Shown here one piece after another: positions 34,793-43,841 of a stretch of 64,000 bases of DNA (position 1 is the stretch's first letter; the number at the start of each line of letters is the position of its first letter). The notes beneath the pieces were generated by a model. The model was not told the origin of the DNA. It was given only the letters and a program-made list of their open reading frames with translations, and made no database searches. Source of the stretch: Aciduliprofundum sp. MAR08-339 (GTDB lineage Archaea; Thermoplasmatota; Thermoplasmata; Thermoplasmatales; Aciduliprofundaceae); contig NC_019942.1 of NCBI RefSeq assembly GCF_000327505.1, positions 868,001-932,000 on the forward strand. Direction: 5' to 3'. A program made the position numbers and the translations under genes.

Positions 34793-37700
34793 ATGATTCC
34801 TGTCGTGTATGGAGAGCTTTGCCCCATCTGCAGGGGAGATTTGACATGGGAAGAGATTGAAAATGGCAGGTGCTTCCATAAGAATACTCCTCTGAATAAA
34901 AACTATCTGGAGGAGAAATACAAGAAATTTGAAGAATTCTTTTTAAAAACTTTGGGCTCAAGGCCCAGGGCAATGCAGAGAATGTGGGCAAGACGCGTTC
35001 TTTCAGGCGATTCCTTTGCGGCCATAGCACCCACCGGGATAGGTAAGAGTTTGTTCGGAATCATGATGGCCGCCTACCTCGCCAGTGAGGGAAAAAAGAC
35101 ATATATAATCGTGCCCACCACGCTCATTCTGAAGGAGTTTGTTGAAAAGTTGCATTCACTCGGAGTTGATGACTTTGCTCACTATCACGGAAGGATGGGG
35201 AGGGGTGAAAAGGAAGAGATGGAAAACAGAATAAAGAGGGGAGATTTCAAAATTCTCATCACCACAACGGCGTACCTTGGAAGGAGATATGCCACGCTCA
35301 GGGGTAAAAGGTTCCATTTCATATTTGTTGATGATGTTGACTCCCTGCTGAAGGGCTCAAGGAACCTTGAGAAGATTCTTGGCATTATGCACAGAAAGGG
35401 GATTCTCATGGTTTCAACCGCCACCGGAACCAGGGGATACAACACGAAAATTCTGAGAGAGCATCTAAACTTTGATGTGGGCAACATTCGTAACGCGGTG
35501 AGAAATGTGGATGACATAACAGCCCCGAAGGAAAGATTAGAGTATATCCTGAATGTGATGGGACCTGGAGCACTCATTTTCGCACCTACTGCTCAGGAAG
35601 CAAGGAGAATAGCATCTTTAATTCCCCGCTCAGGCATCGTTTTGGCCGAGAGCAAGGAATCCTACGAGAGATTCAGAGAGGGCGAACTTGATTTTCTTGT
35701 GGGTGTGGCGACTCCCTACGGCTCACTCATAAGGGGCCTGGACATGCCAGAGCGGGTAAGATATGTGATTTTCTATGGAATACCCAGATTCAAAATAGGT
35801 TTGGATGATGTTGATGCTCTGGGTGAAAGAATTCTCATAACAGTCGCTCATCTCCTTCGGGAAAAGAACCCCCTGCTTAGAAAAGCCCTTGAAAAAAATG
35901 ATATTTATGAGATTAGAGTGGAAATCAAAAAAATTCTGCAACGGGGGGCCCTTCAGGGTAGGGGGTTTGTTTACAGGGATGGTCACATAATTTTTCCCGA
36001 TTTGAAGACCTACATTCAGGGCTCTGGGCGTGCTTCCCGTCTTTACGCAGGGGGACTTACCAAGGGAGCATCCTTTGTACTTGATGATCCAGATTTGCTT
36101 GAAATTCTATCTGCTCGCGCAGAGATTTACGGCATAGAGTTCTCGCCCATTGACGAGATTGACCTGGAAAAATTGAAAGAGGAAATTGATAGGGATAGGA
36201 AGAAGGTAAGGGAACAAGGATATGAAAGTGAGATAATAAGACCTGCACTTTTCGTGGTTGAGAGCCCGAACAAGGCGAGGCACATTGCACACTTCTTTGG
36301 CAAGCCAAATTTGAGGATAATAGGCAACGCAATAGTTTACGAGGTTGCCATAGGTAACAGGGTTCTAACCATAGCGCCTTCCCTTGGTCACACAGTTGAT
36401 TTAACAACCTCTCGCGGATACCATGGTGTTGAGGTTGGAAAGCATTTTGTCCCTATTTATGCACCCATAAGAAAGTGCCGGGACTGTGGCTATCAATTCA
36501 CGGAAGGCACCAAATGCCCGGTCTGCGGTTCAAAAAACATATACCATGCCGGGATGCAAATAGAGGTTCTTAGAAAACTTGCCCAGGAGTGTGAGGAGGT
36601 TATAGTAGGCACGGACCCGGATACGGAGGGTGAGAAAATCGCTTGGGACTTGAGAAATCTGCTTGCCCCATTTGCAAAATACATAAAGAGGGCAGAGTTC
36701 CATGAGGTCACCAAGAGGGCTATTATCCAAGCAACAGAGAGTGTGCGGGATTTCAATGAAAACCTTGTGAAAGCACAGATTGTCAGGAGGATTGAAGATA
36801 GGTGGATTGGATTTGAGCTTTCCCATATCCTATGGAGAGAATTCGGAGAGCGCAATCTATCTGCAGGTAGGGCCCAGACCCCGGTGCTTGGCTGGGTGAT
36901 TGATAGGTACGATAAATCCAAGGAGGTGAGGGTGGAGTATTTCCTGAAGGGCACGGATGTGAAGGTTCCCTGGACCAGGGACGTTCTCGGCGTTGTGGAG
37001 AGGATTGGAGAGGAGGTCAAGAATTATGCTGTGTCCCCATACACCACGGACGAGGTTCTGAAGGATGCAAACACGATTTTAAATCTTGGTGCCGGGGATA
37101 GTATGAGAATTCTGCAGGAACTTTTTGAGATGGGTCTCATAACCTATCATCGCACGGATTCAACCCATGTTTCTCCAGAAGGTATGAAAATTGCAAGGAA
37201 ATACCTGGGAGAGGATTTCAGAGGTCGGTCATGGAGTAAAGAGGGGGCCCATGAATGCATAAGACCCACAAGAGCACTAAGTTCTGAGGATCTGAAGAGG
37301 TATGTTAAGGAGGGTGTATTTACCTACAAACTTAGTGAAGAGCATGTGGCAATTTACGATCTCATATTTAGGAGATTCATGGCCTCCCAGAGCGATGGGG
37401 AGATAAGGATCATGAGGTACAGAATAAGTGCAGAGAACAAGGAGATAGAGTTTCCCCTGATTGTGGATGCCACGGGAACATCGGTGGAACTCTATCCTTT
37501 TAGGGTGAAAAAATACGCGCCTCTACCGGAGGGAAGGGTGAAAATTGAAGTTGAGAGAAGAAAAATAAAATTAAGGCCCTACACGCAGGCAGATCTGATA
37601 AGGTTGATGAGAGACAGGGGTATAGGAAGACCCAGCACCTACGCAACAATAATTTCCAAGTTGTTTCTCAGAAGGTATGTGATTGAAAGAAATGTTCTCA

Positions 37701-37885
37701 TTCCCACGGAAAGAGGCAGGCAAGTTTACGAATTTCTGAGGGATAATTATGGAGAATTCATAAGTGAAGAGAGAACAAGGAATCTTGAAAGGAAAATGGA
37801 TGATCTGGAAAATGGAAGAAGGGATTATGAAGAACTGCTTGGAGAATTATATCGGGAGATGCAAACCCTTTCAACGGGAAAATAG
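34793..37885 (+). CDS. rgy: Reverse gyrase
   Basis: 1030-residue fusion of an SF2 helicase-like domain with a type IA topoisomerase, which introduces positive supercoils. The N-terminal zinc finger is degenerate (Cys10-x2-Cys13, then Cys27-x-His29). Walker A is APTGIGKS (79-86) and the motif II equivalent is DDVD. The second zinc finger at the topoisomerase start is complete (CRDC at 562-565, CPVC near 576). The catalytic Tyr785 is in LITYHRTDST. It has no intein and is near the lower end of the family length range. It marks growth at high temperature. Confidence 0.95.
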   Translation: MIPVVYGELCPICRGDLTWEEIENGRCFHKNTPLNKNYLEEKYKKFEEFFLKTLGSRPRAMQRMWARRVLSGDSFAAIAPTGIGKSLFGIMMAAYLASEGKKTYIIVPTTLILKEFVEKLHSLGVDDFAHYHGRMGRGEKEEMENRIKRGDFKILITTTAYLGRRYATLRGKRFHFIFVDDVDSLLKGSRNLEKILGIMHRKGILMVSTATGTRGYNTKILREHLNFDVGNIRNAVRNVDDITAPKERLEYILNVMGPGALIFAPTAQEARRIASLIPRSGIVLAESKESYERFREGELDFLVGVATPYGSLIRGLDMPERVRYVIFYGIPRFKIGLDDVDALGERILITVAHLLREKNPLLRKALEKNDIYEIRVEIKKILQRGALQGRGFVYRDGHIIFPDLKTYIQGSGRASRLYAGGLTKGASFVLDDPDLLEILSARAEIYGIEFSPIDEIDLEKLKEEIDRDRKKVREQGYESEIIRPALFVVESPNKARHIAHFFGKPNLRIIGNAIVYEVAIGNRVLTIAPSLGHTVDLTTSRGYHGVEVGKHFVPIYAPIRKCRDCGYQFTEGTKCPVCGSKNIYHAGMQIEVLRKLAQECEEVIVGTDPDTEGEKIAWDLRNLLAPFAKYIKRAEFHEVTKRAIIQATESVRDFNENLVKAQIVRRIEDRWIGFELSHILWREFGERNLSAGRAQTPVLGWVIDRYDKSKEVRVEYFLKGTDVKVPWTRDVLGVVERIGEEVKNYAVSPYTTDEVLKDANTILNLGAGDSMRILQELFEMGLITYHRTDSTHVSPEGMKIARKYLGEDFRGRSWSKEGAHECIRPTRALSSEDLKRYVKEGVFTYKLSEEHVAIYDLIFRRFMASQSDGEIRIMRYRISAENKEIEFPLIVDATGTSVELYPFRVKKYAPLPEGRVKIEVERRKIKLRPYTQADLIRLMRDRGIGRPSTYATIISKLFLRRYVIERNVLIPTERGRQVYEFLRDNYGEFISEERTRNLERKMDDLENGRRDYEELLGELYREMQTLSTGK

Positions 37886-37912
37886 ATAAGTGTTGAGGCC
37901 ATGGGTGCATCT

Positions 37913-38335
37913 ATGATAAAGATGTTCAGAATCGATGGTATTGAGGCCAAGAGGTTCATAGAGCCAGAAAACGCGCCTAGGGAGATAAGAATTGACAATA
38001 ACAGCAGCATAATATCCATAACCCAGGTTGATGTGAAAAACGCCAAGGTTGATTTCAAGTTTACCATAACCTATTCCGGCATAGGGGTTATAATCTTTGA
38101 TGGTGTGGTGATTTACGAGGGAAATGTTAAGGAATTGATGAAAGAGTGGAAAAACGACCATAGGATGCCAGATGATGTTGCTCAGGAGATACACGGTACG
38201 ATAATAAACAATTGTGTTATTGAGGGAGTTCTCATAGCCAAGGAAATACGCCTGCCACCTCCGATACCGCCTCCCGCCCAGGCCATGCAGCAAAAACCGA
38301 AGGGTAAAAAATCGGATGTTGTGGGATACGCCTAA
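37913..38335 (+). CDS. Uncharacterised archaeal protein with proline-rich LPPPIPPP tail
   Basis: About 140 residues, no signal peptide. The core is beta-rich (VDFKFTITYSGIGVIIFDGVVIYEG, in part TYSGIGVIIFDGVVIYEG), then a helix with DDVAQEIHGTIINNCVIEGVLIAKEIRLPPPIPPP, whose end LIAKEIRLPPPIPPP recalls a conserved archaeal hypothetical family with a SecB-like fold. The last 20 residues are Lys/Gln-rich. I chose the ATG at 37913, after GGGTG; an ATG at 37901 adds four residues. It follows reverse gyrase closely and may be cotranscribed. Its 3' end shares CTAA with the tfs gene on the other strand. Confidence 0.6.
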   Translation: MIKMFRIDGIEAKRFIEPENAPREIRIDNNSSIISITQVDVKNAKVDFKFTITYSGIGVIIFDGVVIYEGNVKELMKEWKNDHRMPDDVAQEIHGTIINNCVIEGVLIAKEIRLPPPIPPPAQAMQQKPKGKKSDVVGYA

Positions 38336-38646
38336 TACTCCCTCCACCGGTGCCCGCATTTGGGGCATATGTAGAACCTTGTTTCCGGCTCATCGGCTGC
38401 ACGGGTCTGTTGAAGCATCCAGTGGGCACCTACATGCCCGCATTTGGGGCACATCACGCTCTCATCGTAGGGTAGGGCTTTGAGCTCCTCCTGGGAGGAT
38501 ATGACGATCATCTCCTTCTCCTTTGCCTCTGCCACAATTTCCTTCTTTTCCTCATTTTCAATCGGAATCTCGTAGCCGCAGTTTGAGCAGACCCATTTTC
38601 CATCCTTGGGATGCATTAAAGAGCCGCACTTGGGACAGAACATCAT
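38332..38646 (-). CDS. tfs: Transcription factor S (TFIIS-like, RNA polymerase cleavage factor)
   Basis: 104-residue archaeal TFS. N-terminal zinc ribbon CPKCGSLMHPKDGKWVCSNCG (C4-x2-C and C-x2-C) and C-terminal TFIIS-type zinc ribbon with CPKCG and CPKCGHRW. The catalytic acidic loop is RAADEPET, where Asp-Glu enters the polymerase active site to stimulate cleavage of backtracked RNA. Two consecutive ATG codons (38646 and 38643) can serve as start. Confidence 0.94.
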   Translation of the reverse strand: MMFCPKCGSLMHPKDGKWVCSNCGYEIPIENEEKKEIVAEAKEKEMIVISSQEELKALPYDESVMCPKCGHVGAHWMLQQTRAADEPETRFYICPKCGHRWREY

Positions 38647-38670
38647 AGGTGAGGCATAATCTCATTATTC

Positions 38671-39285
38671 TTAAACATTTTGAATTTTCACACCCTCAAT
38701 AGCCACGAAACTGGCGTCTTCTCTGTATCCATCAACCACGTTCAGGGAAATATCCTCTCCCAGAAGGGTACTTCTTACCCTAACGATGAAGAAAAGGTTT
38801 TCAAGAAGAGATTCAACCTCCTCCATGGTGTAAAAGTGTGCATTTTTGAACCTTTCGTCACCCTCCTCTCCAATTCTTGTGTACTTCCTTCCAAAGTGGG
38901 AGTTGCGGGGTATGAAGCCTATTACAAGTCCGCCGTTATTTACCAGAACTCTGTGTGCCTCTTCCACAACCTTTTTGGCATTCCTAAGGAATGGGAGCGT
39001 GGTGGATATGAGAACAGCGTAAAAACTCTCATCCTTGTACGGCAGATTCTCTCCAATACCCCTAATCACATCTATCCCCCTTTTTCTGGCTAGTTCAAGC
39101 ATACCTTGATCAGGGTCTATGCCATACGTTATGCCAAGGGCCTGAGAGAATCTTCCCGTGCCTACACCTATTTCCAGCTTGGGATTCGGGTATTTTTCAA
39201 TCATGGGTCTCAGGGCCTTCACCTCAGCCTCAAAGATTTCTCGGTGTCTGTCGTACCAAGAATCGTACTCTTTCGGGTCAAACAT
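38671..39285 (-). CDS. SAM-dependent methyltransferase (class I, Methyltransf_11 type)
   Basis: About 204 residues. The SAM-binding motif I is LEIGVGTGRFSQALG, motif II GIDPDQGMLELA and motif IV region FYAVLISTTLPFL. The N terminus, MFDPKEYDSWYDRHREIFEAE, is typical of an archaeal small-molecule methyltransferase group. The ATG at 39285 overlaps the upstream helicase gene end and is preferred over a TTG at 39294. The helicase stop and this start nearly touch, so it is probably the third gene of an rnhB-helicase-methyltransferase operon. Substrate unknown. Confidence 0.78.
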   Translation of the reverse strand: MFDPKEYDSWYDRHREIFEAEVKALRPMIEKYPNPKLEIGVGTGRFSQALGITYGIDPDQGMLELARKRGIDVIRGIGENLPYKDESFYAVLISTTLPFLRNAKKVVEEAHRVLVNNGGLVIGFIPRNSHFGRKYTRIGEEGDERFKNAHFYTMEEVESLLENLFFIVRVRSTLLGEDISLNVVDGYREDASFVAIEGVKIQNV

Positions 39286-39287
39286 GC

Positions 39288-41255
39288 TTAGCAATCGTCT
39301 TTCATCTTTAAAACCTTTCCCCTATGCTCGATGTAATCTATTAAGGAGTCATATACCGGATGTGCTCTCAGGGTTTTGGAGTTTCCAACTATTATTAGTT
39401 TTCTCTTTGCCCGGGTGATCGCAACGTTCAATCTTCTCAAATCTGTCAGAAATCCGAGTTCTCCCCGGTCGTTTGCCCTCACGAAGGATATGACAATAAC
39501 CTCCTTCTCCCTACCCTGAAAACCGTCAACGGATTTTATCTCCAAATCTTCATTTGGGATAATGGATTTCAGCAGATCAACCTGATCGTCGTAGGGGGTT
39601 ATGATTCCTATGTGTTTTTCTTTCAGCCCGATTTTCAGAAGGCAGTTCACAATTCTCGTGACACACCTTGCCTCACCTGGGTTCTGATAGGAAGTTGAGC
39701 CCCTTCTCTGCTCCTCCTCAGTCTCCAGATCCACAAAGATGATCACCTCTTCGGGGTTGCATATATCCCGCATCTCACTTATTCTGGATGGGTCAATACC
39801 CACATCCGCGATTGTTCTGTCTTTCACAGTTCTATGCGCTTCAAGCAGGCCCCTGTAAAACATATTGGAAGGGAACTCCATTATTTTCTCGTTCATCCTG
39901 TACTGGATGCGCAGGGTTATGGATGCCTGGGGGTATATCTTTATGAGCCTCTCAAACAGGGTGAGTTGCAGAGCCTTTGCGTCATAGCTCATTACTGTGG
40001 GTGGCAGTTGCTTGTGGTCTCCCGCCATTAATATTCTTGTGCCCTTGAGCATGGGGATGAGGCAGGAAGGTTCAACGGCCTGGGTTGCCTCGTCTATAAC
40101 CACAAAATCAAATTTCAAATCTCTCAGCATCTCACCTCCCGCCGTGGAATTTGTTGTGCATATCACGTCCGCATTATCAAGAACCCTGATTATTGCCCGC
40201 TCCTCCATTTTCTTTGCCCTTTTTACGTACTCATCTATCCTTCTCTGAATCTTGATCCACTGGGCCATACCCTTCATTACCTCAACAGGCACACCCCTGT
40301 AACTTCTTGATGCATTGGCAAGGTACACGATTTCGTCATCTCCCATTCCCCTGCGCCACTGGGGCGTGGGCTTTGTGTACCTGCTCTGCTCCTCCCTCAT
40401 TCCATCTATCCTCTCCCAGAGTTCCATGGCCTTTCTGTACTCAATGTCCCTTGATACGATGTAATCCAGCGTGTGCTCTATTATGCTTTTGCTTATCCTT
40501 GCAGGATGTCCGATGCGTACCACATTCACCTTGTGGGCAAGTTTTTCCACGAGATTGTCCACAGCCACGTTTGAATCTGCAGTCGCTAGGACCTTGAAGC
40601 CACGCCTGACCATTTGCACAATTCCTTCGGCCAGAGTGGTGGTTTTTCCAGTTCCAGGTGGTCCATGGATCAGAAATAGTTCAGAGCCTATGGATCTTCT
40701 CACGGCCCTGCGTTGAAACTCGTTTAGGCGAGTATTTTCAAAATTGACCTGCTCCTCATGTATCTCCAAATTGGCCCTTCCAAGAATAATCCCACGAAGG
40801 CGAAGATACTCTTCCCTTTTGATGGAATTTACAGCCTCAAGCATTCTCTGGAAGGTTATATCGTTGGCGTAGAGGTCCACCCTAACATTTTTTCCGTAAA
40901 CGAATTTGGGTGGAGTTTTTGAAAAAGAGAGCACTATGTAGCGGGAGCCCTTTTCGTAAACGGTGGCCTGGGGATTCTTTGGAGTGACCTTGCCTGCGCT
41001 GACTATGACCACATCACCAACCATGAGCTCGTTCTTGGGCATGTCCTTGCGTGAAAATTTTACAAGATACGCACCACCAAGCCCCCTGCCAATGAACTTG
41101 CCACGGAGGTTCAGAATAGCCCTGCCGAGTCTCTCCCTCTTCTTTCCTGTGAGCCTCTTTATCTCCTCCCAGTGGCGGCGCATCTCCTCTTCCCTTTCTA
41201 TATTTATGAGCCTTACAAAATGGGAAATGTAATCCTCCACAGTTTCAAATTTCAA
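39288..41255 (-). CDS. UPF1/IGHMBP2-like superfamily 1 helicase
   Basis: 655-residue SF1B helicase. The N-terminal 170 residues include a beta-barrel-like region similar to that of IGHMBP2 and UPF1. Then come Walker [12 protein letters not shown], motif Ia, motif [10 protein letters not shown], motif [11 protein letters not shown], motif IV-VI region including [21 protein letters not shown] and [17 protein letters not shown]. It probably unwinds RNA, DNA or hybrids. The ATG overlaps the rnhB stop as ATGA, which links it to RNA-DNA hybrid processing. Confidence 0.9.
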   Translation of the reverse strand: MKFETVEDYISHFVRLINIEREEEMRRHWEEIKRLTGKKRERLGRAILNLRGKFIGRGLGGAYLVKFSRKDMPKNELMVGDVVIVSAGKVTPKNPQATVYEKGSRYIVLSFSKTPPKFVYGKNVRVDLYANDITFQRMLEAVNSIKREEYLRLRGIILGRANLEIHEEQVNFENTRLNEFQRRAVRRSIGSELFLIHGPPGTGKTTTLAEGIVQMVRRGFKVLATADSNVAVDNLVEKLAHKVNVVRIGHPARISKSIIEHTLDYIVSRDIEYRKAMELWERIDGMREEQSRYTKPTPQWRRGMGDDEIVYLANASRSYRGVPVEVMKGMAQWIKIQRRIDEYVKRAKKMEERAIIRVLDNADVICTTNSTAGGEMLRDLKFDFVVIDEATQAVEPSCLIPMLKGTRILMAGDHKQLPPTVMSYDAKALQLTLFERLIKIYPQASITLRIQYRMNEKIMEFPSNMFYRGLLEAHRTVKDRTIADVGIDPSRISEMRDICNPEEVIIFVDLETEEEQRRGSTSYQNPGEARCVTRIVNCLLKIGLKEKHIGIITPYDDQVDLLKSIIPNEDLEIKSVDGFQGREKEVIVISFVRANDRGELGFLTDLRRLNVAITRAKRKLIIVGNSKTLRAHPVYDSLIDYIEHRGKVLKMKDDC

Positions 41256-41893
41256 CTGAAATCACCCAGATTACTCTGCCTCTTTTTATTCAAAAATCTC
41301 CTTGCACTCTTCCACGAGCGGCGCACATTGGGGGGCAGATCACCATGCTCGTTGAAATACTCTTCCAGATATTCCTTTGTTCTTCTGTCAGCCGGGTAGC
41401 CAGAGCCGAAGTCTCCCATCTTCTTTTTAAGTTCTTCAATTATCCTGTCTCTTTCAACCTTGGCTATTATGGAAGCGGCACTGACCTCGGGATAGAGCAA
41501 GTCTGCCTTGTGCTTTGAGATTATATTCACATCCTTTCTGACCTTCAGGGCGATCTCCCTAGCAAAACGCTCTTCGTCAACGTCTGCTGCATCCACGTAC
41601 ACCACCTCATCGTTCATTTTTGAGATTATTCTGGCAAAGAGTTCAACCTCTATATCGTTTAGGGTCATCTCTCTACGAAGGGAATCAATTTCCTCGGGCT
41701 CAACAACGAGCACAATGATCTGGGAGGCAATTTTTCTTATCTCCTTGGCAAGTTTCTCCCTCCTCTTTGGGCTTAGCTTCTTTGAATCCTTAACTCCGAG
41801 GCCTATGAGGGCATCGCGTGATGCACAAACTCCGGCTACAACCATGGGTCCTATCACGGGTCCCCTGCCCGCCTCATCCACTCCACAGCTCAT
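41252..41893 (-). CDS. rnhB: Ribonuclease HII
   Basis: 213-residue RNase HII that cleaves the RNA strand of RNA-DNA hybrids. Catalytic residues visible are Asp6 and Glu7 in GVDEAGRGP, an Asp in YVDAADVD and another in HKADLLYPEVSAASIIAKVERD. The short C-terminal tail is basic. It is the first gene of an operon with the UPF1-like helicase. Confidence 0.94.
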   Translation of the reverse strand: MSCGVDEAGRGPVIGPMVVAGVCASRDALIGLGVKDSKKLSPKRREKLAKEIRKIASQIIVLVVEPEEIDSLRREMTLNDIEVELFARIISKMNDEVVYVDAADVDEERFAREIALKVRKDVNIISKHKADLLYPEVSAASIIAKVERDRIIEELKKKMGDFGSGYPADRRTKEYLEEYFNEHGDLPPNVRRSWKSARRFLNKKRQSNLGDFS

Positions 41894-41934
41894 ATAGCGC
41901 CATATGCACGGGGATATTAAATATTTGGGAAAGG

Positions 41935-41942
41935 TTAAATAG
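41935..41942 (+). promoter_or_regulatory. TATA box for the methyltransferase gene at 41963
   Basis: TTAAATAG is centred about 25 nt before the ATG at 41963; no Shine-Dalgarno site is visible. Confidence 0.5.
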
Positions 41943-41962
41943 AGGCATATTTTTTCTATTTC

Positions 41963-42625
41963 ATGGGTAATCCGAAGGTCAGCGTTGTTATAACTGGATT
42001 TGAGGCAAGGTTCTACGATGAGATCCTGGATTTGATAACCCTATTTCAGTACGGAAGATTCATTCGCAATTTGCTATACAATTATACCCATATTGAGAGG
42101 GGCTACAGGGTTGCAGAGTTGGGGGTTGGTAACGGAAGAAACGCGATAATACTCAGCGATAGGGTTGGGGAGGATGGAAGAATTGTTGGATTTGATATAT
42201 CGGATGATATGCTGAAGAAGGCGCGGAGGAAAACTTCCGGAAAGAAGAACATTGAAATTGTAAAACACGATATTCGTGAGAGTTTCACCCCTGAGTACCG
42301 GCAGTATTTTGATGTGGCACTGATAGTTCTTGCGTTCCATGGATTCACCCCGGGGGATAGAGGTAGAATATTTGAAAATGTGAGGAGCATACTGAAAGAG
42401 GGTGGTAAATTCTACATTTTTGATTACAACCAGATGGATTTTAGTAGGGCACCTTGGTACTTCAAGATTCTCATTGACAAATTTGAATGCCCCCTGGCTG
42501 AGGAATTTCTGGGTTACGATCTTGAGGGTGAGGCGAGAAAACACGGATTCACGCTCACCGGGAAACACGAGTTTGTGAAAAAACTCTTCCAGTATGCTGA
42601 ATTCACTTTATCTTCTGATGACTAA
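41963..42625 (+). CDS. SAM-dependent methyltransferase (UbiE/Methyltransf_25 type)
   Basis: 220-residue class I methyltransferase. Motif I is VAELGVGNGRNAIIL, motif post-I VGFDISDDML, and FDVALIVLAFHGF is motif IV. An N-terminal helical region (FEARFYDEILDLITLFQYGRF) is like menaquinone/ubiquinone-type methyltransferases, but the substrate cannot be assigned. Its last 18 bases overlap the DRG gene on the opposite strand, the longest convergent overlap in the window. Confidence 0.78.
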   Translation: MGNPKVSVVITGFEARFYDEILDLITLFQYGRFIRNLLYNYTHIERGYRVAELGVGNGRNAIILSDRVGEDGRIVGFDISDDMLKKARRKTSGKKNIEIVKHDIRESFTPEYRQYFDVALIVLAFHGFTPGDRGRIFENVRSILKEGGKFYIFDYNQMDFSRAPWYFKILIDKFECPLAEEFLGYDLEGEARKHGFTLTGKHEFVKKLFQYAEFTLSSDD

Positions 42626-43753
42626 GCGAACAACATCCTCGTCCTCAAGTTTGTGGTCCAATCCCACATGCTGTCCGGGGAACTTCACACTACGGCCCCA
42701 GACCATGGCGTATCTGAACTTCCTGACAAAATCTCTGTGGAGCGCGTTGCACACATCCTCAATTGTGCTCTCCCTTTTGAGTATCAGTGGTGCATCATAG
42801 TCAACCTTGCCACTCTGGGGCTTGAGGTAGATGCGAATCAGGCCAGATTCCTGAAAAATTCTCTCCTTCAATTTTTCAATTCCATGGCCATTTTTGGCCG
42901 ATATGAACAGAGGTTTCCATTTTTCCAGTTTCTCATTTATTTCTTTAATTAATTTTTCATCCGCCAGATCAATCTTGTTCACCAGGAGTAGGGCCGGAAC
43001 ATAGGCCCTGTTTCCAGATAGAAAATCCATCAACCTTTCCGGATTTATGTCCTCCTTTATTAGCACATCGGCATTTATGTACCCGAATTCCCTTAGGATT
43101 GCGGCAATATCCTCCCTATCCATGCTCAGGGGTATCGTGGATGCTATGTTTATTCCCCCACGGTCCTTTTTCTTTACGGTTATTTGAGGTGGTTTTTGGT
43201 TTATGCGTATCCCGAAATTGTGCAGTTCTCTCATCACAGTTTCAAGGTATTCCACGGTGAATATATCAACCATAAGCATTATCAGATCCGAGTTTCTGGC
43301 AATGCTCAGTATTTCCCTTCCATTTCCGCGGCCGTATGATGCCCCCTCTATGAGCCCGGGCATGTCCAGAATTTGAATTTCAGCACCCCTGTACTTTAAA
43401 ATTCCAGGGTGCACTTCCAGGGTTGTGAATGCATAATCACCTACCTCGCTCTTGGCATTGGTAAGTAGGTTGAAAAGCATGCTCTTTCCAACACTTGGTG
43501 GCCCGATTAGGGAGACCATGGCATCTCCACTCTTCTTCACGCCCTTCTTTGTTTGCGCCCTTTGCTTTTTCTTCCTCTCCTCCAGTTCCTTCCTTAGATA
43601 AGCTATTCTCGCCTTGAGGCGCAGTATGTGCTTTTCCGTTGCCTTGTTGTACTGCGTTCTCTTTATCTCCTCCTCGAGTTCCTTGATTCTCTGCTCAATG
43701 TCCACAACTCCGCATTTATCCCCAAAATATAATTTTTTTCTTCTCTTGTCCAT
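42608..43753 (-). CDS. DRG-family GTPase (OBG superfamily, TGS domain)
   Basis: 381-residue DRG (developmentally regulated GTP-binding) protein. After a coiled-coil N terminus (EELEEEIKRTQYNKATEKHI region) come G1 GPPSVGKSML, G3 DMPGLIEGASYGRG and G4 NKID, and a C-terminal TGS domain ending LEDEDVVRLVIRR. The family binds ribosomes and assists translation. The ATG at 43753 has GAGGGG upstream. The start lies in a divergent region with the flavoprotein gene. Confidence 0.92.
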   Translation of the reverse strand: MDKRRKKLYFGDKCGVVDIEQRIKELEEEIKRTQYNKATEKHILRLKARIAYLRKELEERKKKQRAQTKKGVKKSGDAMVSLIGPPSVGKSMLFNLLTNAKSEVGDYAFTTLEVHPGILKYRGAEIQILDMPGLIEGASYGRGNGREILSIARNSDLIMLMVDIFTVEYLETVMRELHNFGIRINQKPPQITVKKKDRGGINIASTIPLSMDREDIAAILREFGYINADVLIKEDINPERLMDFLSGNRAYVPALLLVNKIDLADEKLIKEINEKLEKWKPLFISAKNGHGIEKLKERIFQESGLIRIYLKPQSGKVDYDAPLILKRESTIEDVCNALHRDFVRKFRYAMVWGRSVKFPGQHVGLDHKLEDEDVVRLVIRR

Positions 43754-43778
43754 TTGCGCCCCTCTCTTTTTACTATTT

Positions 43779-43834
43779 TTCGTAATTATTTAACGAAATA
43801 AATCAAAAAAATTAATAAATTCGTAATGCATTAC
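43779..43834. promoter_or_regulatory. Palindromic element in the CoADR-like promoter
   Basis: GTAATGCATTAC at 43823-43834 is a perfect 12-bp palindrome, between the TATA box and the ATG at 43842. The octamer TTCGTAAT occurs at 43779-43786 and again at 43820-43827, 41 bp apart, about four helical turns. This looks like a pair of protein-binding sites. Confidence 0.5.
43812..43820 (+). promoter_or_regulatory. TATA box for the CoADR-like flavoprotein gene
   Basis: TTAATAAAT is centred about 26 nt before the ATG at 43842, with no Shine-Dalgarno site. Confidence 0.5.
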
Positions 43835-43841
43835 CCCAATC

